9,823 nucleotides of DNA from Phocaeicola_A sp964481755 (lineage in GTDB: Bacteria > Bacteroidota > Bacteroidia > Bacteroidales > Bacteroidaceae): contig CAYZVH010000119.1 in the NCBI GenBank assembly GCA_964481755.1, positions 1 through 9,823 of the forward strand, read 5' to 3'. The notes beneath the pieces are model-generated. The model made no database searches, was not told where the DNA came from, and was given only the letters and a program-made list of their open reading frames with translations. Shown piece after piece: positions 1 to 6,423 of the stretch; position 1 is the first letter of the stretch; each line of letters begins with the position of its first letter. The position numbers were made by a program, and so were the translations under genes.

Positions 1-4
1 ATAT

Positions 5-40
5 CATGGTACCGATTGCACCGCTACGCATGGTACCGAT
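5..40. repeat. Short direct repeat, 24-bp period, two copies
   Basis: The 12-mer CATGGTACCGAT occurs exactly at 5-16 and 29-40. The 12 bases after each copy (17-28 and 41-52) are also related, sharing CA-C/G-CGCTA and ending CG, so this looks like two degenerate 24-bp units cut by the window edge. The second unit overlaps an inverted repeat, CCGATA (36-41) against TATCGG (48-53). No gene is supported in positions 1-103: all three plus frames are partly open, but only over about 25-45 codons. What lies to the left is unknown, so function cannot be assigned. Confidence 0.5.
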
Positions 41-56
41 ACAGCGCTATCGGCAC
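33..56. repeat. Inverted repeat / hairpin between the fic stop and the window edge
   Basis: Positions 36-41 (CCGATA) pair perfectly with 48-53 (TATCGG) around a 6-base loop. The stem extends by G33-C56 and T34-A55 across one A/C mismatch. On the plus strand it is followed by CTTTATTC, which is only moderately T-rich. On the minus strand, downstream of fic, no T-run follows. It could be a weak terminator for a plus-strand gene outside the window, or simply part of the local repeat. Evidence for termination is poor. Confidence 0.3.
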
Positions 57-103
57 TTTATTCGATTCTTCGAAATGCTGATTGTACCGTTTATAGAAGT
101 GTA

Positions 104-1261
104 CTAAGGTTTGTGGCTCAATTCATTATATATGGCTAGGCCTCTTACTGTCAGCAGATACTTTTGTCTGGGATGACGAGGCGAATCGGGAAATTTCATT
201 CTCACTAGGCCTTCGGTGAGGGCAGGCATCAGAGAATACTCCAGAAAGTTTTTCCTGTCTTTCAATCCAATCGCATCCATCATCTCCTTTACGCTCTTCT
301 CTTCCTGCCCCACAACGAGCACCAATCGCCCGACGGCTTCCGGCAAAGACTCTGATAGCAACTTTGAACTTGTGGGGGTACTTGTGGGGGTACTTGTGGG
401 GGTACTTGTGGGGGTGGCGTCGGAATATCCTATCAGCATGTAGCGATTCTTCAACTCATAATGCTCACCCAACATCAGATTCCGGAAGAACTTGATGAGG
501 AACGACTTGTCCGGCTCTATGCCTTTCAACGGGTTGCGATAATTGGCTCGAACAAGTGCATTACGGAAATACCATGAGTTGTCGGCAAACAGGTCGTTGT
601 CCACCTTGAATCCTATAGACCGCAGATATTTGATGACAAACACCGCTGTTGTTCGTGTATTGCCCTCACGGAACGGGTGGTTCTGCCACAGTAACGTAAT
701 GAAATCGACAATATGCTCTATGATCTCATCTGAAGAAAGTCCTCTGTAATCAAAGTCTTTCTCCGTCTGAATGTCGTATCTTAATGCCATCATGATGTCC
801 GCCGCACGTCCATAAACGACGGTGTCGCCTTTCAACACCCATTCCTTCTTGCTTATGTCGTAGGGGCGTACCTCGCCGGCATTCTTGAAGATGCCCTCAA
901 ACAAATGTCTGTGGATGCTCAAGAATTCCCCAGCGGTGAACGAGAAAGACTTCTCGCATAATAGTTTTGTGATGTTGGCGGCCACTCGGTCGGCTTCCTC
1001 CTGCTCCGCGTTTCCCTTGTCATGCGCGGTCTTGTTGACGTAGTACGATTTCAATTGCTCTCGTACATCATCGATGGTAATGTCGCCCTCAATATGTTTG
1101 ACAGCCGTTTCCTTTAGGTAATCGGATACCTTTAGTCCGTCCACATCTTGCAGGCCGATGGCCATGCGCCATGTAGAGGCCTTCTCGCGTTTATGTGGTT
1201 CCGCCACACGTTCGTAGGAATCAAAGTCGAGGTATTGTGGTTTGTTGTTATCTATCATCAT
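104..1261 (-). CDS. Fic family protein (probable AMP-transferase) with C-terminal winged-helix-like region
   Basis: Fic enzymes usually transfer AMP from ATP to a hydroxyl side chain of a target protein. The product is 385 residues from the ATG at 1261; a TTG at 1267 and an ATG at 1258 are alternatives, and 1261 sits 9 bases after the helicase stop. Residues about 28-78 resemble a VbhA-type inhibitory antitoxin segment fused in cis (IGLQDVDGLK...HIEGDIT.DDV), but the canonical (S/T)xxxE(G/N) motif is not intact. The Fic core (about 90-265) has the catalytic loop HPFREGNTRT at 195-204 with His195; Thr replaces the more common Gly in GN(G/K)R, a variant I believe occurs in the family. A TPTS x4 linker (283-298) leads to a winged-helix-like C-terminus (about 305-385). 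GC content is visibly lower than in the helicase gene, hinting at acquisition. The target protein is unknown. Confidence 0.9.
   Translation of the reverse strand: MMIDNNKPQYLDFDSYERVAEPHKREKASTWRMAIGLQDVDGLKVSDYLKETAVKHIEGDITIDDVREQLKSYYVNKTAHDKGNAEQEEADRVAANITKLLCEKSFSFTAGEFLSIHRHLFEGIFKNAGEVRPYDISKKEWVLKGDTVVYGRAADIMMALRYDIQTEKDFDYRGLSSDEIIEHIVDFITLLWQNHPFREGNTRTTAVFVIKYLRSIGFKVDNDLFADNSWYFRNALVRANYRNPLKGIEPDKSFLIKFFRNLMLGEHYELKNRYMLIGYSDATPTSTPTSTPTSTPTSSKLLSESLPEAVGRLVLVVGQEEKSVKEMMDAIGLKDRKNFLEYSLMPALTEGLVRMKFPDSPRHPRQKYLLTVRGLAIYNELSHKP
368..415 (-). repeat. Four perfect 12-bp tandem repeats inside fic, encoding (TPTS)4
   Basis: On the plus strand the unit ACTTGTGGGGGT is repeated exactly four times (368-379, 380-391, 392-403, 404-415). 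On the coding strand each unit reads ACC CCC ACA AGT, giving Thr-Pro-Thr-Ser. Gain or loss of units keeps the reading frame and changes linker length by four residues, while slippage inside the five-base G/C run would shift frame. The repeat separates the Fic catalytic core from the winged-helix-like tail. Copy-number variation is inferred from the perfect repeats, not observed. Confidence 0.95.
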
Positions 1262-1270
1262 TGTCAATCA

Positions 1271-4200
1271 TTAAATATTCGTGATTTTATACTGTTCGAT
1301 GAACTGTTGGTAGAGGGGGCTGCGGCGCAGTATGCGCTCGTTGCCTACCATGAACATCTGCTTCTTGGCACGGGTGAGGGCCACGTTCAGCTTGCGGTCT
1401 ATCAGCGCGCCGTTGTCCGTGGTGGTGACGGAGAGGATGTCCAACTGATAGGGCTGGCTGATGGTGGTGGAGTAGAGGATGATGTCCCGCTGACTTCCTT
1501 GGTAGCGCTCCACCGTGTCGATGGTAATCTCTTCTGCCTGGGGCAGCTGGAGCTCCCTCAGCGCCTTGCCGATGAGGGCTATCTGGTTGCGGAAGGGTAC
1601 GATGATGCCGATGCGCTTGGCGGGGTTCACGGACAAACCGTTGAGCGCGCAGAGCTCGTAGATGCCCTTCACTAGCTGGGCGATGATGGACGCCTCGTGA
1701 CGGTTTATCTTGTTGGAGTCCTCCATCGGTGGGGGAGGCGAGGGGAGGAATCCCACACGCGTGGTGCTCAGCAACTGCACGTAGGGCGAATAACCGGCTC
1801 CGAACGGCGAGGGCAGCATTGGGTGCTCAGCGTCGGGGCAGACGCTGAACTCCAGCTCCTCGGTTTGGTGCTTCACTGGCACGATGTCCAGCACGCCGTC
1901 GTAGAAGCAGTGGTTGGAGAAGTCGTTCACCACCGGGTGCATGCGCCCTTGTCGGTTGAGCATTCCCAGGATGCCCTCCTGCGGATGGGCGTGGAGCCAA
2001 CGGTAGATGCGTTCGAAGAGGGAGTTGCGGCAGTCCGTCAGCCCGATGTCCAGCAGCAGAGGGTCGCTCACGGCGGAGTCCTTCGGCGACTGTTGCACCA
2101 CGGCGGGCAACTGCTTGGGGTCGCCCACCAGGATGAACTTGTCGATGGCGCACACCCCGTTGCCGCTATGGCCGGCGAGGATGCCCATCAGCTGAGGCTC
2201 CAGTATCTGCGACGCCTCGTCCACGATGGCCACCTGGAAGTGCTTCAGCTGGAACAGCTCCGGCTTACCCGATATGGAGGCGGTGGTGCCCACGAAGATG
2301 CGAATGTCGTTCAGTGCCGCGATGATGTCGCGCCGCGAGGCGTAGCGGTCGGTGAAGTTCTGTATGAGGTGCGGCCGGAAGCGGGCTTCGCACGAGAGCT
2401 CGCTGCCGATGCGCAGATAGTCGGGGTGATAGTCGATGCTCTCCAGCATCTCGCATATCTCGTCCACCGCCCGGTTGGTGTAGGAGAGCAACAGTATCTG
2501 GCAATCGGCCTGTGCGTGGAACTCCTCCACCATGCTCTTCAGCGCCACGGAGGTCTTGCCCGTTCCCGGTGGTCCCACCAGCAGGTAATAGTCCTTCGCC
2601 TGCTTGGCTTGCAGCACGATGTCGTCAATCTGTGGGTTCAGGTAGTGACGGATGAGCGTGCGCGTGGTGTCCCGGCGGGGCGGACGCACGGCCAACAGCA
2701 GGTCCTTGCGCTCCTGGGGGGCGGTGAGGAAGGTGTAGAGCCCTCGGTAAATGGTGTTGTAGGAGCCGTCCATGAAGTCGTGCTCCACGGCGTAGCGGCT
2801 CTCCTTGCGGAACACCTGGCGGTTGCGCTGGGCGTAGCGTAGCTTGATGGTGAGCTGCTGGTCGTCAATCTCCTCGATGCTCCCGCGGAACACCTGCCGG
2901 TTGGTGGCGTTGTCCGCTTGCCCGTTGCGCTCATAGAAGAGCACGATGTCTCCCTTGCGGAAGTTGGGCAGGAATCCTTCGTCGTAAGTGGGCACGCTGA
3001 GCACGATGCGGTCGATGCCCTCCTCGCCTTCGAGTCGCTCGATGCGGAGCTCCACGAGGATGTTGCCTCCCTCCTGCTTGCTGGTGAGGTCGGCCGTCCA
3101 CACCGAGGCGAATCCGCGGGTGGAGTCTATCTGCGCGTCGCCGGTCTTCGAGAGGAACTGCTCCTTCTCGGTGAAGGCCAGGAAGCGGTAGAAGTAGGCC
3201 TTCTCCGCGTCCGTGGCGTCGTGGAAGGGCTGCAGCCAGCTGGCTATTTGGGGCAACTGGTAGTCGCGCCACAGCTTGCTCATGTCCTGCTTCTCGTTGA
3301 AGTCCTTGGGAGTGAGCGCGCTTATCAGTGCCTCTCCCTCGCCCTGCTTCAGCCGAAGCTCGTTGGCCACGATGCGGTTGCGCAGGTCAATGGCCTTCTG
3401 TATCTGTCCCTTGGCGCTCCGCTCGGCGTAGAGCTTGGGGTAGGTGGAGTAGAACAGGTAGGTGTGCACATCCTGCCGCGCCATACCGAGGTTGTAGTAG
3501 AGTATCTCTTTGTAGAGCGCCATCTGCAGGGAGTGGCTGCTCTTGGGGCGCAGCGCGCCGTTCCATCCGTCCGCCTTGCCCGACTTCAGTTCTATCAGGT
3601 TCTTCCAGTCGTTCTGCAGCAGGTCCATGCGTCCTTGCAGTCCCAGACTCTCGCAGATGAACGAGGGCTCCAGCATCACCTTCTCGGCGACGAAGCCGTA
3701 GGAGGGTTCGCTGAAGAGCACTTCGAGCGTGCGCTGGATGTGGCTGAACTGTTCCTTGGCGGAGTTGAAGTATTTGAGGTCAATCTGCGGCGTGGTGCAG
3801 TAGGCCAGCACGTCGGCCCGGAACGCCTTCTGTATGGAGATGTCGTACGAGGCGGGCGACTCTTCGGTCTGGTTGACGCAGTCGTCGAGGAACTGGTTGG
3901 CGGCGTTTCCCAGTAGGATGTAGTGGGTGCTCTCCTGGGGGCGGAACTTGCTGTAGAGGTAGTTGAGCGGCGTGTCGCCGTAGTTCTGGTAGCAGGCTGC
4001 GAGGGAGCTGATGTCTATCAGGTAATCGGGCTCGAACACTATCAGCTCGGGTCGTAACAGTCCGGCTTCGTCGGCGCTCACCGACAGCAGGTTGAGTTGT
4101 GCTCCGCGGTAGAGCGTCTCCAGCACGGAGGCGAACTCCTCAGGGCAGACCACCTGCAGGGGTTCGCTCCCGGGGCTCTCCTCGTCGATGCCGTAGATGA

Positions 4201-4636
4201 TGTCCTCTTCCCAGCGGTCCACCAGCATGCGTACGCGTTTCCTCCACTCTCCGTGGAAGCCTGTCTGCGGCAGCGGTCGCCAGTGGGCGGGCAGCGCGTC
4301 GGTCAGGCGCGTGGGGACGGGCTCGTGCAGCAGTTGGCTCACCGTCTCGCAGAGTGCCTTCACGTCGTAGAGGTAGTCCTCGTGGGTCAGCGTGAAGGCG
4401 TGTTGCTGCAGTGTCTGGCGGGCGTGTATACGGAACACCTCGATGGCCTGGCTCTTTATCTTCCGCTTGTCGCAGAGGAAATAGAGTCGGGCGAAGAGGT
4501 TCGAGAAGTCGGTAGGCTCGTCGGCTGTCAGTTGTTTGCAGAGTCTGTCGAGCAGGCTGTGTAGGTGGGCGTACTTGTCCGTATAGTCCAGATTGGAGAA
4601 GTGGTACGCCGCTATTTCGTCGAATAGATTGTTCAC
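1271..4636 (-). CDS. PD-(D/E)XK nuclease / SF1 helicase fusion (Dna2/UPF1-like)
   Basis: This is a 1121-residue probable DNA-processing enzyme. The N-terminal ~300 residues are unrecognised. A RecB/Cas4-like nuclease site follows: GRMDLL (Asp338), IELKSGK (Glu349, Lys351) and QMALY (371-375, the QxxxY motif). Residues about 500-650 look beta-rich and may be a nucleic-acid-binding module. The SF1 helicase motifs are complete: Walker A GPPGTGKT (688-695), motif Ia-like SYTNRAVDE (718-726), GTTAS (783-787), motif II DEAS (806-809), motif III GDPKQLP (838-844), RQGRMHP (895-901), motif V ERYQGSQRD (1043-1051) and motif VI VALTRAKK (1085-1092). No Cys lies between 329 and 711, so the Fe-S cysteines of Dna2/Cas4 enzymes are absent after the nuclease site. 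The start is GTG at 4636: an in-frame stop lies just upstream and the next Met is residue 137. It lies 21 bp after the transglycosylase gene and 9 bp before fic. The substrate is unknown; repair or defence are both possible. Confidence 0.9.
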   Translation of the reverse strand: MNNLFDEIAAYHFSNLDYTDKYAHLHSLLDRLCKQLTADEPTDFSNLFARLYFLCDKRKIKSQAIEVFRIHARQTLQQHAFTLTHEDYLYDVKALCETVSQLLHEPVPTRLTDALPAHWRPLPQTGFHGEWRKRVRMLVDRWEEDIIYGIDEESPGSEPLQVVCPEEFASVLETLYRGAQLNLLSVSADEAGLLRPELIVFEPDYLIDISSLAACYQNYGDTPLNYLYSKFRPQESTHYILLGNAANQFLDDCVNQTEESPASYDISIQKAFRADVLAYCTTPQIDLKYFNSAKEQFSHIQRTLEVLFSEPSYGFVAEKVMLEPSFICESLGLQGRMDLLQNDWKNLIELKSGKADGWNGALRPKSSHSLQMALYKEILYYNLGMARQDVHTYLFYSTYPKLYAERSAKGQIQKAIDLRNRIVANELRLKQGEGEALISALTPKDFNEKQDMSKLWRDYQLPQIASWLQPFHDATDAEKAYFYRFLAFTEKEQFLSKTGDAQIDSTRGFASVWTADLTSKQEGGNILVELRIERLEGEEGIDRIVLSVPTYDEGFLPNFRKGDIVLFYERNGQADNATNRQVFRGSIEEIDDQQLTIKLRYAQRNRQVFRKESRYAVEHDFMDGSYNTIYRGLYTFLTAPQERKDLLLAVRPPRRDTTRTLIRHYLNPQIDDIVLQAKQAKDYYLLVGPPGTGKTSVALKSMVEEFHAQADCQILLLSYTNRAVDEICEMLESIDYHPDYLRIGSELSCEARFRPHLIQNFTDRYASRRDIIAALNDIRIFVGTTASISGKPELFQLKHFQVAIVDEASQILEPQLMGILAGHSGNGVCAIDKFILVGDPKQLPAVVQQSPKDSAVSDPLLLDIGLTDCRNSLFERIYRWLHAHPQEGILGMLNRQGRMHPVVNDFSNHCFYDGVLDIVPVKHQTEELEFSVCPDAEHPMLPSPFGAGYSPYVQLLSTTRVGFLPSPPPPMEDSNKINRHEASIIAQLVKGIYELCALNGLSVNPAKRIGIIVPFRNQIALIGKALRELQLPQAEEITIDTVERYQGSQRDIILYSTTISQPYQLDILSVTTTDNGALIDRKLNVALTRAKKQMFMVGNERILRRSPLYQQFIEQYKITNI

Positions 4637-4657
4637 GTCGGGTCAGGGTGCTAGGGG

Positions 4658-6085
4658 TTAGTTCTTTATCTTTTCCTTATAGTTCTGGTAGCGCTCCTTT
4701 ATCTCGCGCACGAAGTTGTAGGTCTCCGTGCCCCGGAAGTATCCGCATTTGCAGACCGAGTCGTTGAAGTACTGCTCGTGGCTCTTCAGCAGGATGTACT
4801 TCTCCACGTTGTCGGTCCACACGTTGGGGTTGCTGCCATATTTCTTTGCCAGGGCCATGGCGTCCTTCACGTGGCCCAAGCCCGCGTTGTAGGCTGCCAA
4901 GATGAAGGACGACCGCTCCTCGGCGTCAGTGATGCTCTGGAAATTCTTGTTCATCAGGGCGATGTACTTCGTGGCGGCCTTGATGCTCTCCTCGGGGTTC
5001 TGCTCTTTGCCCTCGGGCACCCCCAGGTTTCGGGCGGTCTTAGGCATCAGCTGCATCAGTCCCCTGGCGCCTGCCCACGACACCACGGTGGTGTCGAAGT
5101 TCGACTCGGTGTAGGCCAGCGAGGCCAGCAGCTTCCAGTCCCACCCGATCTCCTTGGCGTAGGTCTTGAACAGCTCGTCGTAGTGCGATATCTTGCCGTC
5201 CTTCACCGACAGTATGGTGCCGTAGACGGGGCGTTTGCTCTGCTCGAAGTAGCGCTTCGTGCTGGCTCGGTAGGCGGTGGACTTCACGTTGGCCTTGTAC
5301 CACTCATCGGCGGCCTTTGCCAACAGGGGTTGGTCCTTGCGCACGGCCCACGACGATCGCTGTACGAAGCTCACCTGCAGCGAGATGTCGAGGCTGGGGT
5401 AGTAGGTGCGGTTCAGCTGGGCGATGTCGTTGTCGCACAGCGTGTAGTCTATCTTCCCCGTGGCCACTTGGGTGATGAGGTCCTCGGTGGAGACACTGTC
5501 GGCCGGCATTTCGTGAATCACGATGCCGCCGCCGAGCTCCTTGTCGAGGTTCTGCAGCCGGTCGAGGTATTTGCCGGGGGTGGTGTACACCTCTTTCCCT
5601 ATCAGCTCCGTCACATCCTTCAGCGCCTCTTTGCCGCGCCGCTGCACAATCACCTGGTGGGTGATGGTTTCCTCGCCGCAGTAGCGTATGCTGTCCTTGC
5701 GCTCGTTGGTGACACCCAGGTTGTAGCCTATCAGGTCGCCCTCGTCGCGCAGCAACATCTGCACCAGTTCATCGGGGCTGTCGGCCACTTTCACGCGCAG
5801 CGTCACGCCCAGCGACTCGGCAAACTGGCGGCAGAGCTCGTAGTGGTAACCCATCGGCTCGCCGCGGTAGAGGAAGTAGGTGGTGGAACTGTAGAGTGTG
5901 AGCACCACCAGCTCGCCCCGCTGCTGTATCTGGGGTAAGTCGTGGTTGGCGTCGTCCTGCGCGGACGACTTACCGCCATGGCAACCTGTCAGGCCCGCTG
6001 CCGTCAGCAAGGCGACGAGACCGATGAGCAATGCCGCCCGTCGGAGGCCCGCGTGGGGCCGTATGTGGTGAGGTGTCTGTTTCAT
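4658..6085 (-). CDS. mltF: MltF-like membrane-bound lytic murein transglycosylase (lipoprotein)
   Basis: Lytic transglycosylases cleave the MurNAc-GlcNAc bond of peptidoglycan, forming 1,6-anhydro-MurNAc ends. From the ATG at 6085 the product is 475 residues. It opens with a basic stretch, a hydrophobic segment (about 14-30) and the lipobox LTGC with Cys35, so it is probably a lipoprotein anchored in the cell envelope. Residues about 58-285 form a family-3 solute-binding domain (GELVVLTLYSSTTYFLYRGE...), which in MltF acts as a regulatory or ligand-sensing module. Residues about 307-430 form the SLT/goose-lysozyme-like domain: catalytic Glu327 in YTESNF, GLMQLMP (342-348) and AYNAG (398-402). 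A start 15 codons upstream (6130) is in frame, but it would put extra residues ahead of the signal peptide and run through the promoter candidate, so 6085 is preferred. It appears to be the first gene of the minus-strand group and is divergent from the his operon. Confidence 0.9.
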   Translation of the reverse strand: MKQTPHHIRPHAGLRRAALLIGLVALLTAAGLTGCHGGKSSAQDDANHDLPQIQQRGELVVLTLYSSTTYFLYRGEPMGYHYELCRQFAESLGVTLRVKVADSPDELVQMLLRDEGDLIGYNLGVTNERKDSIRYCGEETITHQVIVQRRGKEALKDVTELIGKEVYTTPGKYLDRLQNLDKELGGGIVIHEMPADSVSTEDLITQVATGKIDYTLCDNDIAQLNRTYYPSLDISLQVSFVQRSSWAVRKDQPLLAKAADEWYKANVKSTAYRASTKRYFEQSKRPVYGTILSVKDGKISHYDELFKTYAKEIGWDWKLLASLAYTESNFDTTVVSWAGARGLMQLMPKTARNLGVPEGKEQNPEESIKAATKYIALMNKNFQSITDAEERSSFILAAYNAGLGHVKDAMALAKKYGSNPNVWTDNVEKYILLKSHEQYFNDSVCKCGYFRGTETYNFVREIKERYQNYKEKIKN

Positions 6086-6117
6086 GCTTTTCAGTATTAG
6101 CGTGTGTACAGTGGATG

Positions 6118-6125
6118 CAAATATA
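6118..6125 (-). promoter_or_regulatory. Candidate -7 element for the transglycosylase gene
   Basis: On the minus strand the bases read TATATTTG, a full match to the Bacteroidetes -7 consensus TAnnTTTG. It lies about 32 bases upstream of the preferred ATG at 6085, so transcription would start near 6111 with a short 5' leader. No convincing TTG -33 element is visible at the expected distance, which lowers confidence. Confidence 0.45.
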
Positions 6126-6174
6126 GTCATTTATTGGCGTACGTGGAAAAATGCAAAGAAATAATTCGAAACAC

Positions 6175-6205
6175 TTGCACAATTGAATCAACCTCCGTAC
6201 TTTTG
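6175..6205 (+). promoter_or_regulatory. Promoter of the his operon (Bacteroidetes -33/-7 type)
   Basis: TTG at 6175-6177 and TACTTTTG at 6198-6205 match the Bacteroidetes sigma-ABfr pattern (TTG at -33, TAnnTTTG at -7) with 20 bases between them. Transcription would begin near 6210-6213, about 18 bases ahead of the leader peptide start at 6230. The position directly upstream of the His-rich leader supports the call. Confidence 0.75.
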
Positions 6206-6229
6206 CAGCGAAAACATAATAGTGAACGA

Positions 6230-6301
6230 ATGAGCAACTTGTTTTTACATCATCATCATCATCCTGACGAAGCGACTCGGTGGGCTGATAGGTGTATGTA
6301 G
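6230..6301 (+). CDS. hisL: Histidine operon leader peptide, five consecutive His codons
   Basis: ATG at 6230 opens a 23-codon reading frame ending in TAG at 6299-6301. The peptide begins MSNLFL, then has five His codons (all CAT, 6248-6262), then PDEATRW and a short tail. It lies between the his promoter and an intrinsic terminator, 122 bases before hisG. The His run followed directly by Pro-Asp is the same arrangement as in the enterobacterial HisL peptide as I remember it. The peptide itself probably has no function: ribosome stalling at the His codons when charged tRNA-His is scarce would be the sensor. The longer frame that opens at 6104 starts upstream of the promoter and is not preferred. 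Confidence 0.85.
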   Translation: MSNLFLHHHHHPDEATRWADRCM

Positions 6302-6363
6302 AAACCTGATGTGACAGATAAGGGATACGAAGAGGCTTGCCGATGATGAGGTGAGCCTCTTTT
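6254..6363 (+). promoter_or_regulatory. Histidine attenuator RNA with alternative 1:2, 2:3 and 3:4 hairpins
   Basis: Pairings were worked out by hand. Hairpin 1:2 joins the last His codons to the sequence after them: 6254-6266 with 6281-6294 (one bulge at 6290, one mismatch 6262/6285), then 6268-6270 with 6277-6279. Antiterminator 2:3 is a continuous 10-pair helix, 6277-6286 with 6334-6343 (six Watson-Crick and four G-U pairs). Terminator 3:4 is 6330-6341 with 6350-6361. Segment 2 cannot pair with 1 and 3 together, and segment 3 cannot pair with 2 and 4 together. A ribosome stalled on the His codons would cover segment 1 and favour 2:3, allowing readthrough into hisG. One that reaches the stop at 6299 would cover part of segment 2 and favour the terminator. 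Folding energies were not computed. Confidence 0.75.
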
Positions 6364-6370
6364 CGTTTCT
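6330..6370 (+). terminator. Intrinsic terminator of the his attenuator
   Basis: A 12-pair stem is formed by 6330-6341 and 6350-6361 (ten Watson-Crick pairs, two G-U pairs) around the 8-base loop GATGATGA. It is followed by the T-rich run TTTTCGTTTCT (6360-6370). It lies about 54 bases before the hisG start and inside the his transcript, so it acts as a premature, conditional terminator. The T-tract is interrupted by CG, so termination may be partial. Confidence 0.8.
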
Positions 6371-6423
6371 ATATCCGTGAGCGAAAGAAACAAAGAACAA
6401 TAATCATAAAAGAAGAAAGAATT

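Noticed and set aside
3..107. Short plus-strand open frame with repeated VPI residues ending at the fic stop
   Set aside because: Only about 34 codons lie within the window and the other plus frames are also open. The pattern follows from the 24-bp DNA repeat, so a gene tail cannot be supported.
368..415. Possible CRISPR-like array
   Set aside because: The units are adjacent 12-mers without spacers and lie in frame inside fic, so this is a coding tandem repeat.
1697..2842. Long plus-strand open frame (381 codons) opposite the helicase
   Set aside because: It is antisense to a gene with a full set of helicase motifs, its translation is dominated by His, Val, Gly, Arg and Leu, and it has no recognisable motif. 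It is a by-product of GC-rich codon use.
2918..3916. Plus-strand open frame (332 codons) opposite the nuclease region
   Set aside because: Same reasoning: low-complexity Leu/Val/Gly/Glu-rich translation antisense to a supported gene, with no promoter or family motif.
4778..5938. Plus-strand open frame (386 codons) opposite mltF
   Set aside because: Antisense shadow of a clear transglycosylase gene; His/Val/Gly/Leu-rich with no domain signature.
6104..6301. 65-codon version of the leader peptide frame
   Set aside because: Its start lies upstream of the -33/-7 promoter, so the mRNA could not include it. The ATG at 6230 fits the expected transcript.
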